Assembly (NCBI GenBank): GCA_944474755.1
Contig: OX104122.1
Location: 6,659,223 to 6,723,222 of the forward strand
From: Limnoperna fortunei
Taxonomy: Eukaryota; Mollusca; Bivalvia; Mytilida; Modiolidae
Reading direction: 5' to 3'
Length of the DNA: 64,000 nt
A model generated the notes under the pieces. It did not search any database, was not told the origin of the DNA, and saw only the letters and a program-made list of their open reading frames with translations. Positions 47,801 through 59,644 of the stretch are shown here, piece by piece (position 1 is the first letter of the stretch; every line of letters begins with the position of its first letter). The translations under genes and the position numbers were made by a program.

Positions 47801-50800
47801 ACGAGGAACTAAACATTTTGAATATTGAACCAGAAACAACGAATGTTGAACTAGGAACTGCGAATGTTGAACTAGGAACTGAAAAATCGAATGTTGAACT
47901 AGGAACTGCGAATGTTGAACGAGGAACTCAAAATTTTGAATATTGAACCAAAAACAACGAATGTTGAACTAGGAACTGCGAATGTTGAACTAGGAACTGA
48001 AAAATCGAATGTTGAACTAGGAACTGCGAATGTTGAACGAGGAACTAAACATTTTGAATATTGAACCAGAAACAACGAATGTTGAACTAGGAACTGCGAA
48101 TGTTGAACTAGGAACTGAAAAATCGAATGTTGAACTAGGAACTGCGAATATTGAACGAGGAACTAAAAATTTTGAATATTGAACCAGAAACAACGAATGT
48201 TGAACTAGGAACTGCGAATGTTGAACTAGGAACTGAAAAATCCAATGTTGAACTAGGAACTGCGAATGTTGAACGAGGAACTAAAAATTTTGAATATTGA
48301 ACCTGAAACAACGAATGTTGAACTAGGAACTGCGAATGTTGAACTAGGAACTGAAAAATCGAATGTTGAACTAGGAACTGCGAATGTTGAACGAGGAACT
48401 AAAAATTTTGAATATTGAACCAGAAACAACGAATGTTGAACTAGGAACTGCGAATGTTGAACTAGGAACTGAAAAATCGAATGTTGAACTAGGAACTGCG
48501 AATGTTGAACGAGGAACTAAAAATTTTGAATATTGAACCAGAAACAACGAATGTTGAACTAGGAACTGCGAATGTTGAACTAGGAACTGAAAAATCGAAT
48601 GTTGAATTAGGAACTGCGAATGTTGAACGAGGAACTAAAAATTTTGAATATTGAACCAGAAACAACGAATGTTGAACTAGGAACTGCGAATGTTGAACTA
48701 GGAACTGAAAAATCGAATGTTGAACTAGGAACTGCGAATGTTGAACAAGGAACTAAAAATTTTGAATATTGAACCAGAAACAACGAATGTTGAACTAGGA
48801 ACTGCGAATGTTGAACTAGGAACTGAAAAATCTAATGTTGAACTAGGAACTGCGAATGTTGAACGAGGAACTAAAAATTTTGAATATTGAACCAGAAGCA
48901 ACGAATGTTGAACTAGGAACTGCGAATGTTGAACTAGGAACTGAAAAATCGAATGTTGAACTAGGAACTGCGAATGTTGAACGAGGAACTAAAAATTTTG
49001 AATATTGAACCAGAAACAACGAATGTTGAACTAGGAACTGCGAATGTTGAACTAGGAACTGAAAAATCGAATGTTGAACTAGGAACTGCGAATGTTGAAC
49101 GAGGAACTAAAAATTTTGAATATTGAAAAAGAAACAACGAATGTTGAACTAGGAACTGCGAATGTTGAACTAGGAACTGAAAAATCCAATGTTGAACTAG
49201 GAACTGCGAATGTTGAACGAGGAACTAAAAATTTTGAATATTGAACCAGAAACAACGAATGTTGAACTAGGAACTGCGAATGTTGAACTAGGAACTGAAA
49301 AATCCAATGTTGAACTAGGAACTGCGAATGTTGAACGAGGAACTAAAAATTTTGAATATTGAACCAGAAACAACGAATGTTGAACTAGGAACTGCGAATG
49401 TTGAACTAGGAACTGCGAATGTTGAACGAGGAACTAAAAATTTTGAATATTGAACCAGAAACAACGAATGTTGAACTAGGAACTGCGAATGTTGAACCAT
49501 GAACTGAAAAATCGAATGTTGAACTAGGAACTGCGAATGTTGAACGAGGAACTAAAAATTTTGAATATTGAACCAGAAACAACGAATGTTGAACTAGGAA
49601 CTGCGAATGTTGAACTAGGAACTGAAAAATCGAATGTTGAACTAGGAACTGAAAAATCGAATGTTGAACGAGGAACTAAAAATTTTGAATATTGAACCAG
49701 AAACAACGAATGTTGAACTAGGAACTGCGAATGTTGAACTAGGAACTGCGAATGTTGAACGAGGAACTAAACATTTTGAATATTGAACCAGAAACAACGA
49801 ATGTTGAACTAGGAACTGCGAATGTTGAACTAGGAACTGAAAAATCGAATGTTGAACTAGGAACTGCGAATGTTGAACGAGGAACTAAAAATTTTGAATA
49901 TTGAACCAGAAACAACGAATGTTGAACTAGGAACTGCGAATGTTGAACTAGGAACTGAAAAATCGAATGTTGAACTAGGAACTGCGAATGTTGAACGAGG
50001 AACTAAAAATTTTGAATATTGAACCAGAAACAACGAATGTTGAACTAGGAACTGCGAATGTTGAACTAGGAACTGAAAAATCGAATGTTGAACTAGGAAC
50101 TGCGAATGTTGAACGAGGAACTAAAAATTTTGAATATTGAACCAGAAACAACGAATGTTGAACTAGGAACTGCGAATGTTGAACTAGGAACTGAAAAATC
50201 GAATGTTGAACTACGAACTGAAAAATCGAATGTTGAACTAGGAACTGCGAATGTTGAACGAGGAACTAAAAATTTTGAATATTGAACCAGAAACAACGAA
50301 TGTTGAACTAGGAACTGCGAATGTTGAACTAGGAACTGAAAAATCGAATGTTGAACTAGGAACTGCGAATGTTGAACGAGGAACTAAACATTTTGAATAT
50401 TGAACCAGAAACAACGAATGTTGAACTAGGAACTGCGAATGTTGAGCTAGGAACTGAAAAATCGAATGTTGAACTAGGAACTGCGAATGTTGAACGAGGA
50501 ACTAAAAATTTTGAATATTGAACCAAAAACAACGAATGTTGAACTAGGAACTGCGAATGTTGAACTAGGAACTGAAAAATCGAATGTTGAACTAGGAACT
50601 GCGAATGTTGAACTAGGAACTGAAAAATCCAATGTTGAACTAGGAACTGCGAATGTTGAACGAGGAACTAAACATTTTGAATATTGAACCAGAAACAACG
50701 AATGTTGAACTAGGAACTGCGAATGTTGAACTAGGAACTGAAAAATCGAATGTTGAACTAGGAACTGCGAATGTTGAACGAGGAACTAAAAATTTTGAAT

Positions 50801-53800
50801 ATTGAACCAAAAACAACGAATGTTGAACTAGGAACTGCGAATGTTGAACTAGGAACTGAAAAATCGAATGTTGAACTAGGAACTGCGAATGTTGAACGAG
50901 GAACTAAAAATTTTGAATATTGAACCAGAAACAACGAATGTTGAACTAGGAACTGCGAATGTTGAACTAGGAACTGAAAAATCGAATGTTGAACTAGGAA
51001 CTGCGAATGTTGAACGAGGAACTAAAAATTTTGAATATTGAACCAGAAACAACGAATGTTGAACTAGGAACTGCGAATGTTGAACTAGGAACTGAAAAAT
51101 CGAATGTTGAACTAGGAACTGCGAATGTTGAACGAGGAACTAAAAATTTTGAATATTGAACCAGAAACAACGAATGTTGAACTAGGAACTGCGAATGTTG
51201 AACTAGGAACTGAAAAATCCAATGTTGAACTAGGAACTGCGAATGTTGAACGAGGAACTAAAAATTTTGAATATTGAACCAGAAACAACGAATGTTGAAC
51301 TAGGAACTGCGAATGTTGAACTAGGAACTGAAAAATCGAATGTTGAATTAGGAACTGCGAATGTTGAACGAGGAACTAAAAATTTTGAATATTGAACCAG
51401 AAACAACGAATGCTGAACTAGGAACTGCGAATGTTGAACGAGGAACTAAAAATTTTGAATATTGAACCAGAAACAACGAATGTTGAACTAGGAACTGCGA
51501 ATGTTGAACTAGGAACTGAAAAATCGAATGTTGAACTAGGAACGGCGAATGTTGAACGAGGAACTGAAAAATCGAATGTTGAACTAGGAACTGCGAATGT
51601 TGAACGAGGAACTAAAAATTTTGAATATTGAACCAGAAACAACGAATGTTGAACTAGGAACTGTGAATGTTGAACTAGGAACTGAAAAATCGAATGTTGA
51701 ACTAGGAACTGCGAATGTTGAACTAGGAACTAAAAATTTTGAATATTGAACCAGAAACAACGAATGTTGAACTAGGAACTGCGAATGTTGAACTAGGAAC
51801 TGAAAAATCGAATGTTGAACTAGGAACTGCGAATGTTGAACGAGGAACTAAAAATTTTGAATATTGAACCAGAAACAACAAATGTTGAACTAGGAACTGC
51901 GAATGTTGAACTAGGAACTGAAAAATCGAATGTTGAACTAGGAACTGCGAATGTTGAACGAGGAACTAAAAATTTTGAATATTGAACCAGAAACAACGAA
52001 TGTTGAACTAGGAACTGCGAATGTTGAACTAGGAACTGAAAAATCGAATGTTGAACTAGGAACTGCGAATGTTGAACGAGGAACTAAAAATTTTGAATAT
52101 TGAACCAGAAACAACGAATGTTGAACTAGGAACTGCGAATGTTGAACTAGGAACTGAAAAATCCAATGTTGAACTAGGAACTGCGAATGTTGAACGAGGA
52201 ACTAAAAATTTTGAATATAGAACCAGAAACAACGAATGTTGAACTAGGAACTGCGAATGTTGAACTAGGAACTGCGAATGTTGAACGAGGAACTAAAAAT
52301 TTTGAATATTGAACCAGAAACAACGAATGTTGAACTAGGAACTGCGAATGTTGAACTAGGAACTGAAAAATCGAATGTTGAACTAGGAACTGCGAATGTT
52401 GAACGAGGAACTAAAAATTTTGAATATTGAACCAGAAACAACGAATGTTGAACTAGGAACTGCGAATGTTGAACTAGGAACTGAAAAATCGAATGTTGAA
52501 CTAGGAACTGCGAATGTTGAACGAGGAACTAAAAATTTTGAATATTGAACCAGAAACAACGAATGTTGAACTAGGAACTGCGAATGTTGAACTAGGAACT
52601 GAAAAATCCAATGTTGAACTAGGAACTGCGAATGTTGAACGAGGAACTAAAAATTTTGAATATTGAACCAGAAACAACGAATGTTGAACTAGGAACTGCG
52701 AATGTTGAACTAGGAACTGCGAATGTTGAACGAGGAACTAAAAATTTTGAATATTGAACCAGAAACAACGAATGTTGAACTAGGAACTGCGAATGTTGAA
52801 CCATGAACTGAAAAATCGAATGTTGAACTAGGAACTGCGAATGTTGAACGAGGAACTAAAAATTTTGAATATTGAACCAGAAACAACGAATGTTGAACTA
52901 GGAACTGCGAATGTTGAACTAGGAACTGAAAAATCGAATGTTGAACTAGGAACTGAAAAATCGAATGTTGAACGAGGAACTAAAAATTTTGAATATTGAA
53001 CCAGAAACAACGAATGTTGAACTAGGAACTGCGAATGTTGAACTAGGAACTGCGAATGTTGAACGAGGAACTAAAAATTTTGAATATTGAACCAGAAACA
53101 ACGAATGTTGAACTAGGAACTGCGAATGTTGAACTAGGAACTGAAAAATCGAATGTTGAACTAGGAACTGCGAATGTTGAACGAGGAACTAAAAATTTTG
53201 AATATTGAACCAGAAACAACGAATGTTGAACTAGGAACTGCGAATGTTGAACTAGGAACTGAAAAATCGAATGTTGAACTAGGAACTGCGAATGTTGAAC
53301 GAGGAACTAAAAATTTTGAATATTGAACCAGAAACAACGAATGTTGAACTAGGAACTGCGAATGTTGAACTAGGAACTGAAAAATCGAATGTTGAACTAG
53401 GAACTGCGAATGTTGAACGAGGAACTAAAAATTTTGAATATTGAACCAGAAACAACGAATGTTGAACTAGGAACTGCGAATGTTGAACTAGGAACTGAAA
53501 AATCGAATGTTGAACTACGAACTGAAAAATCGAATGTTGAACTAGGAACTGCGAATGTTGAACGAGGAACTAAAAATTTTGAATATTGAACCAGAAACAA
53601 CGAATGTTGAACTAGGAACTGCGAATGTTGAACTAGGAACTGAAAAATCGAATGTTGAACTAGGAACTGCGAATGTTGAACGAGGAACTAAACATTTTGA
53701 ATATTGAACCAGAAACAACGAATGTTGAACTAGGAACTGCGAATGTTGAGCTAGGAACTGAAAAATCGAATGTTGAACTAGGAACTGCGAATGTTGAACG

Positions 53801-56800
53801 AGGAACTAAAAATTTTGAATATTGAACCAAAAACAACGAATGTTGAACTAGGAACTGCGAATGTTGAACTAGGAACTGAAAAATCGAATGTTGAACTAGG
53901 AACTGCGAATGTTGAACTAGGAACTGAAAAATCCAATGTTGAACTAGGAACTGCGAATGTTGAACGAGGAACTCAAAATTTTGAATATTGAACCAAAAAC
54001 AACGAATGTTGAACTAGGAACTGCGAATGTTGAACTAGGAACTGAAAAATCGAATGTTGAACTAGGAACTGCGAATGTTGAACGAGGAACTAAACATTTT
54101 GAATATTGAACCAGAAACAACGAATGTTGAACTAGGAACTGCGAATGTTGAACTAGGAACTGAAAAATCGAATGTTGAACTAGGAACTGCGAATATTGAA
54201 CGAGGAACTAAAAATTTTGAATATTGAACCAGAAACAACGAATGTTGAACTAGGAACTGCGAATGTTGAACTAGGAACTGAAAAATCCAATGTTGAACTA
54301 GGAACTGCGAATGTTGAACGAGGAACTAAAAATTTTGAATATTGAACCAGAAACAACGAATGTTGAACTAGGAACTGCGAATGTTGAACTAGGAACTGAA
54401 AAATCGAATGTTGAACTAGGAACTGCGAATGTTGAACGAGGAACTAAAAATTTTGAATATTGAACCAGAAACAACGAATGTTGAACTAGGAACTGCGAAT
54501 GTTGAACTAGGAACTGAAAAATCGAATGTTGAACTAGGAACTGCGAATGTTGAACGAGGAACTAAAAATTTTGAATATTGAACCAAAAACAACGAATGTT
54601 GAACTAGGAACTGCGAATGTTGAACTAGGAACTGAAAAATCGAATGTTGAACTAGGAACTGCGAATGTTGAACGAGGAACTAAAAATTTTGAATATTGAA
54701 CCAGAAACAACGAATGTTGAACTAGGAACTGCGAATGTTGAACTAGGAACTGAAAAATCGAATGTTGAACTAGGAACTGCGAATGTTGAACGAGGAACTA
54801 AAAATTTTGAATATTGAACCAGAAACAACGAATGTTGAACTAGGAACTGCGAATGTTGAACTAGGAACTGAAAAATCGAATGTTGAACTAGGAACTGCGA
54901 ATGTTGAACGAGGAACTAAAAATTTTGAATATTGAACCAGAAACAACGAATGTTGAACTAGGAACTGCGAATGTTGAACTAGGAACTGAAAAATCCAATG
55001 TTGAACTAGGAACTGCGAATGTTGAACGAGGAACTAAAAATTTTGAATATTGAACCAGAAACAACGAATGTTGAACTAGGAACTGCGAATGTTGAACTAG
55101 GAACTGAAAAATCGAATGTTGAATTAGGAACTGCGAATGTTGAACGAGGAACTAAAAATTTTGAATATTGAACCAGAAACAACGAATGCTGAACTAGGAA
55201 CTGCGAATGTTGAACGAGGAACTAAAAATTTTGAATATTGAACCAGAAACAACGAATGTTGAACTAGGAACTGCGAATGTTGAACTAGGAACTGAAAAAT
55301 CGAATGTTGAACTAGGAACGGCGAATGTTGAACTAGGAACTGAAAAATCGAATGTTGAACTAGGAACTGCGAATGTTGAACGAGGAACTAAAAATTTTGA
55401 ATATTGAACCAGAAACAACGAATGTTGAACTAGGAACTGTGAATGTTGAACTAGGAACTGAAAAATCGAATGTTGAACTAGGAACTGCGAATGTTGAACT
55501 AGGAACTAAAAATTTTGAATATTGAACCAGAAACAACGAATGTTGAACTAGGAACTGCGAATGTTGAACTAGGAACTGAAAAATCGAATGTTGAACTAGG
55601 AACTGCGAATGTTGAACGAGGAACTAAAAATTTTGAATATTGAACCAGAAACAACAAATGTTGAACTAGGAACTGCGAATGTTGAACTAGGAACTGAAAA
55701 ATCGAATGTTGAACTAGGAACTGCGAATGTTGAACGAGGAACTAAAAATTTTGAATATTGAACCAGAAACAACGAATGTTGAACTAGGAACTGCGAATGT
55801 TGAACTAGGAACTGAAAAATCGAATGTTGAACTAGGAACTGCGAATGTTGAACGAGGAACTAAAAATTTTGAATATTGAACCAGAAACAACGAATGTTGA
55901 ACTAGGAACTGCGAATGTTGAACTAGGAACTGAAAAATCCAATGTTGAACTAGGAACTGCGAATGTTGAACGAGGAACTAAACATTTTGAATATAGAACC
56001 AGAAACAACGAATGTTGAACTAGGAACTGCGAATGTTGAACTAGGAACTGCGAATGTTGAACGAGGAACTAAAAATTTTGAATATTGAACCAGAAACAAC
56101 GAATGTTGAACTAGGAACTGCGAATGTTGAACTAGGAACTGAAAAATCGAATGTTGAACTAGGAACTGCGAATGTTGAACGAGGAACTAAAAATTTTGAA
56201 TATTGAACCAGAAACAACGAATGTTGAACTAGGAACTGCGAATGTTGAACTAGGAACTGAAAAATCGAATGTTGAACTAGGAACTGCGAATGTTGAACGA
56301 GGAACTAAAAATTTTGAATATTGAACCAGAAACAACGAATGTTGAACTAGGAACTGCGAATGTTGAACTAGGAACTGAAAAATCGAATGTTGAACTAGGA
56401 ACTGCGAATGTTGAACGAGGAACTAAACATTTTGAATATTGAACCGGAAACAACGAATGTTGAACTAGGAACTGCGAATGTTGAACTAGGAACTGAAAAA
56501 TCGAATGTTGAACTAGGAACTGCGAATGTTGAACGAGGAACTAAAAATTTTGAATATTGAACCAAAAACAACGAATGTTGAACTAGGAACTGCGAATGTT
56601 GAACTAGGAACTGAAAAATCGAATGTTGAACTAGGAACTGCGAATGTTGAACGAGGAACTAAAAATTTTGAATATTGAACCAGAAACAACGAATGTTGAA
56701 CTAGGAACTGCGAATGTTGAACTAGGAACTGAAAAATCGAATGTTGAACTAGGAACTGCGAATGTTGAACGAGGAACTAAAAATTTTGAATATTGAACCA

Positions 56801-59340
56801 GAAACAACGAATGTTGAACTAGGAACTGCGAATGTTGAACTAGGAACTGAAAAATCGAATGTTGAACTAGGAACTGAAAAATCGAATGTTGAACTAGGAA
56901 CTGCGAATGTTGAACGAGGAACTAAACATTTTGAATATTGAACCAGAAACAACGAATGTTGAACTAGCAACTGCGAATGTTGAACTAGGAACTGAAAAAT
57001 CGAATGTTGAACTAGGAACTGCGAATGTTGAACGAGGAACTAAACATTTTGAATATTGAACCAGAAACAACGAATGTTGAACTAGGAACTGCGAATGTTG
57101 AACTAGGAACTGAAAAATCGAATGTTGAACTAGGAACTGCGAATGTTGAACGAGGAACTCAAAATTTTGAATATTGAACCAGAAACAACGAATGTTGAAC
57201 TAGGAACTGCGAATGTTGAACTAGGAACTGAAAAATCGAATGTTGAACTAGGAACTGCGAATGTTGAACGAGGAACTAAACATTTTGAATATTGAACCAG
57301 AAACAACGAATGTTGAACTAGGAACTGCGAATGTTGAACTAGGAACTGAAAAATCGAATGTTGAACTAGGAACTGCGAATATTGAACGAGGAACTAAAAA
57401 TTTTGAATATTGAACCAGAAACAACGAATGTTGAACTAGGAACTGCGAATGTTGAACTAGGAACTGAAAAATCCAATGTTGAACTAGGAACTGCGAATGT
57501 TGAACGAGGAACTAAAAATTTTGAATATTGAACCAGAAACAACGAATGTTGAACTAGGAACTGCGAATGTTGAACTAGGAACTGAAAAATCGAATGTTGA
57601 ACTAGGAACTGCGAATGTTGAACGAGGAACTAAAAATTTTGAATATTGAACCAGAAACAACGAATGTTGAACTAGGAACTGCGAATGTTGAACTAGGAAC
57701 TGAAAAATCGAATGTTGAACTAGGAACTGCGAATGTTGAACGAGGAACTAAAAATTTTGAATATTGAACCAGAAACAACGAATGTTGAACTAGGAACTGC
57801 GAATGTTGAACTAGGAACTGAAAAATCGAATGTTGAATTAGGAACTGCGAATGTTGAACGAGGAACTAAAAATTTTGAATATTGAACCAGAAACAACGAA
57901 TGTTGAACTAGGAACTGCCAATGTTGAACTAGGAACTGAAAAATCGAATGTTGAACTAGGAACTGCGAATGTTGAACAAGGAACTAAAAATTTTGAATAT
58001 TGAACCAGAAACAACGAATGTTGAACTAGGAACTGCGAATGTTGAACTAGGAACTGAAAAATCTAATGTTGAACTAGGAACTGCGAATGTTGAACGAGGA
58101 ACTAAAAATTTTGAATATTGAACCAGAAGCAACGAATGTTGAACTAGGAACTGCGAATGTTGAACTAGGAACTGAAAAATCGAATGTTGAACTAGGAACT
58201 GCGAATGTTGAACGAGGAACTAAAAATTTTGAATATTGAACCAGAAACAACGAATGTTGAACTAGGAACTGCGAATGTTGAACTAGGAACTGAAAAATCG
58301 AATGTTGAACTAGGAACTGCGAATGTTGAACGAGGAACTAAAAATTTTGAATATTGAACCAGAAACAACGAATGTTGAACTAGGAACTGCGAATGTTGAA
58401 CTAGGAACTGAAAAATCCAATGTTGAACTAGGAACTGCGAATGTTGAACGAGGAACTAAAAATTTTGAATATTGAACCAGAAACAACGAATGTTGAACTA
58501 GGAACTGCGAATGTTGAACTAGGAACTGAAAAATCGAATGTTGAACTAGGAACTGCGAATGTTGAACGAGGAACTAAAAATTTTGAATATTGAAAAAGAA
58601 ACAACGAATGTTGAACTAGGAACTGCGAATGTTGAACTAGGAACTGAAAAATCCAATGTTGAACTAGGAACTGCGAATGTTGAACGAGGAACTAAAAATT
58701 TTGAATATTGAACCAGAAACAACGAATGTTGAACTAGGAACTGCGAATGTTGAACTAGGAACTGAAAAATCCAATGTTGAACTAGGAACTGCGAATGTTG
58801 AACGAGGAACTAAAAATTTTGAATATTGAACCAGAAACAACGAATGTTGAACTAGGAACTGCGAATGTTGAACTAGGAACTGCGAATGTTGAACGAGGAA
58901 CTAAAAATTTTGAATATTGAACCAGAAACAACGAATGTTGAACTAGGAACTGCGAATGTTGAACCAGAAACAACGAATGTTGAACTAGGAACTGCGAATG
59001 TTGAACGAGGAACTAAAAATTTTGAATATTGAACCAGAAACAACGAATGTTGAACTAGGAACTGCGAATGTTGAACTAGGAACTGAAAAATCGAATGTTG
59101 AACTAGGAACTGAAAAATCGAATGTTGAACGAGGAACTAAAAATTTTGAATATTGAACCAGAAACAACGAATGTTGAACTAGGAACTGCGAATGTTGAAC
59201 TAGGAACTGCGAATGTTGAACGAGGAACTAAACATTTTGAATATTGAACCAGAAACAACGAATGTTGAACTAGGAACTGCGAATGTTGAACTAGGAACTG
59301 AAAAATCGAATGTTGAACTAGGAACTGCGAATGTTGAGCA
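38830..59340 (+). repeat. Right arm: 118 bp higher-order repeat, about 170 units
   Basis: Each 118 base unit contains five submonomers derived from GAATGTTGAACTAGGAACTG: plain, plus AAAAATC, plain, a CGAGGAACTAAAAATTTT form, and GAATATTGAACCAGAAACAA. Unit spacing was measured at 41,165 and 41,283 (118). Variant units with extra or missing submonomers recur in blocks, showing larger duplications. Units at the inner edge (38,830-39,000) are the most diverged. The unit length is not a multiple of three, so open frames of 60-74 codons (NVELGTANVERGTK on plus, PSSTFAVPSSTFDFSV on minus) end at the next unit and are not genes. Confidence 0.98.
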
Positions 59341-59440
59341 AGGAACTGAGTGCTTAATGTTAAACCGAGAGAAGAGGTCTTTGGTATTTATTTGAATGTT
59401 GAATGTTGAACGTTGAACAAGTAACCAACTTGATTCACGT
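59341..59440 (-). repeat. Right terminal inverted repeat
   Basis: The reverse complement begins ACGTGAATCAAG and matches 18,569-18,668 with two mismatches. It joins the array at GCAAGGAACTGAGTGC. Confidence 0.9.
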
Positions 59441-59448
59441 ACTTTTTG
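59441..59448. repeat. Right 8 bp target-site duplication
   Basis: ACTTTTTG here pairs with ACTTTTTT at 18,561-18,568. The following TACAGTTTGTACGG continues the interrupted LINE sequence exactly where copy 1 continues. Confidence 0.75.
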
Positions 59449-59644
59449 TACAGTTTGTACGGCTAGCAATCAAATCAATAGCTCTTTTATAACATCGGAT
59501 AGTCTCACCTGTCTGGTTTTCTCGGAGAAGGGAGATGGTGTTGCCCTTTTCTTTTGTGCTGTTGTCACAAGTACCGTGCCAAAAGTATAGGTGGAGATTC
59601 CTATCTAGTAGTCGAAGCTTGGTGCTGAAATTTTGCTCCAACAA
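59449..59644 (-). pseudogene. N-terminal half of interrupted LINE ORF1
   Basis: It matches residues about 22-90 of the ORF1 frame at 14,340-13,777, with LYFWHGTCDNSTKEKGN retained. The start codon region corresponds to about 59,712. The rest of the frame lies 40.9 kb away at 18,568-18,267. Confidence 0.85.

Larger units (their letters stand above)
18569..59440. mobile_element. Giant foldback-like transposon, 40.9 kb
   Basis: Both ends read inward ACGTGAATCAAGTTGGTTAC; the first 120 bases of the two ends differ at three positions by eye. They are flanked by 8 bp direct repeats, and the paralogous copy 1 (14,061-14,069) shows the intact target. Inside each end is an array of the same 118 base repeat, in opposite orientation (18,669-20,450 and 38,830-59,340). 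Foldback elements of Drosophila and the TU elements of sea urchin have this plan, long inverted arms built of tandem repeats around a variable core; they are far smaller as a rule. The core carries a Gypsy element, two LINE fragments and AT-rich DNA, with no recognisable transposase. The ends do not match hAT (CAGGG) or Polinton (AG...CT, 6 bp duplication) termini. The superfamily is therefore open; an 8 bp duplication is compatible with hAT, P or TU-type elements. Confidence 0.82.

Noticed and set aside
38830..59340. Sixty- to 74-codon frames (NVELGTANVERGTK on plus, PSSTFAVPSSTF on minus) as a repeat-protein family
   Set aside because: They occur on both strands, end at the next unit because 118 is not divisible by three, and exist only where a variant unit shifts the frame.
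18569..59440. Polinton/Maverick element
   Set aside because: No DNA polymerase B, integrase, ATPase or capsid genes; the duplication is 8 bp rather than 6, and the ends do not read AG...CT.
18569..59440. Ordinary satellite DNA or inverted assembly artefact
   Set aside because: Plain satellite does not explain the exact terminal repeats, the 8 bp duplication and the intact paralogous target. An assembly error in array length remains possible and is noted.
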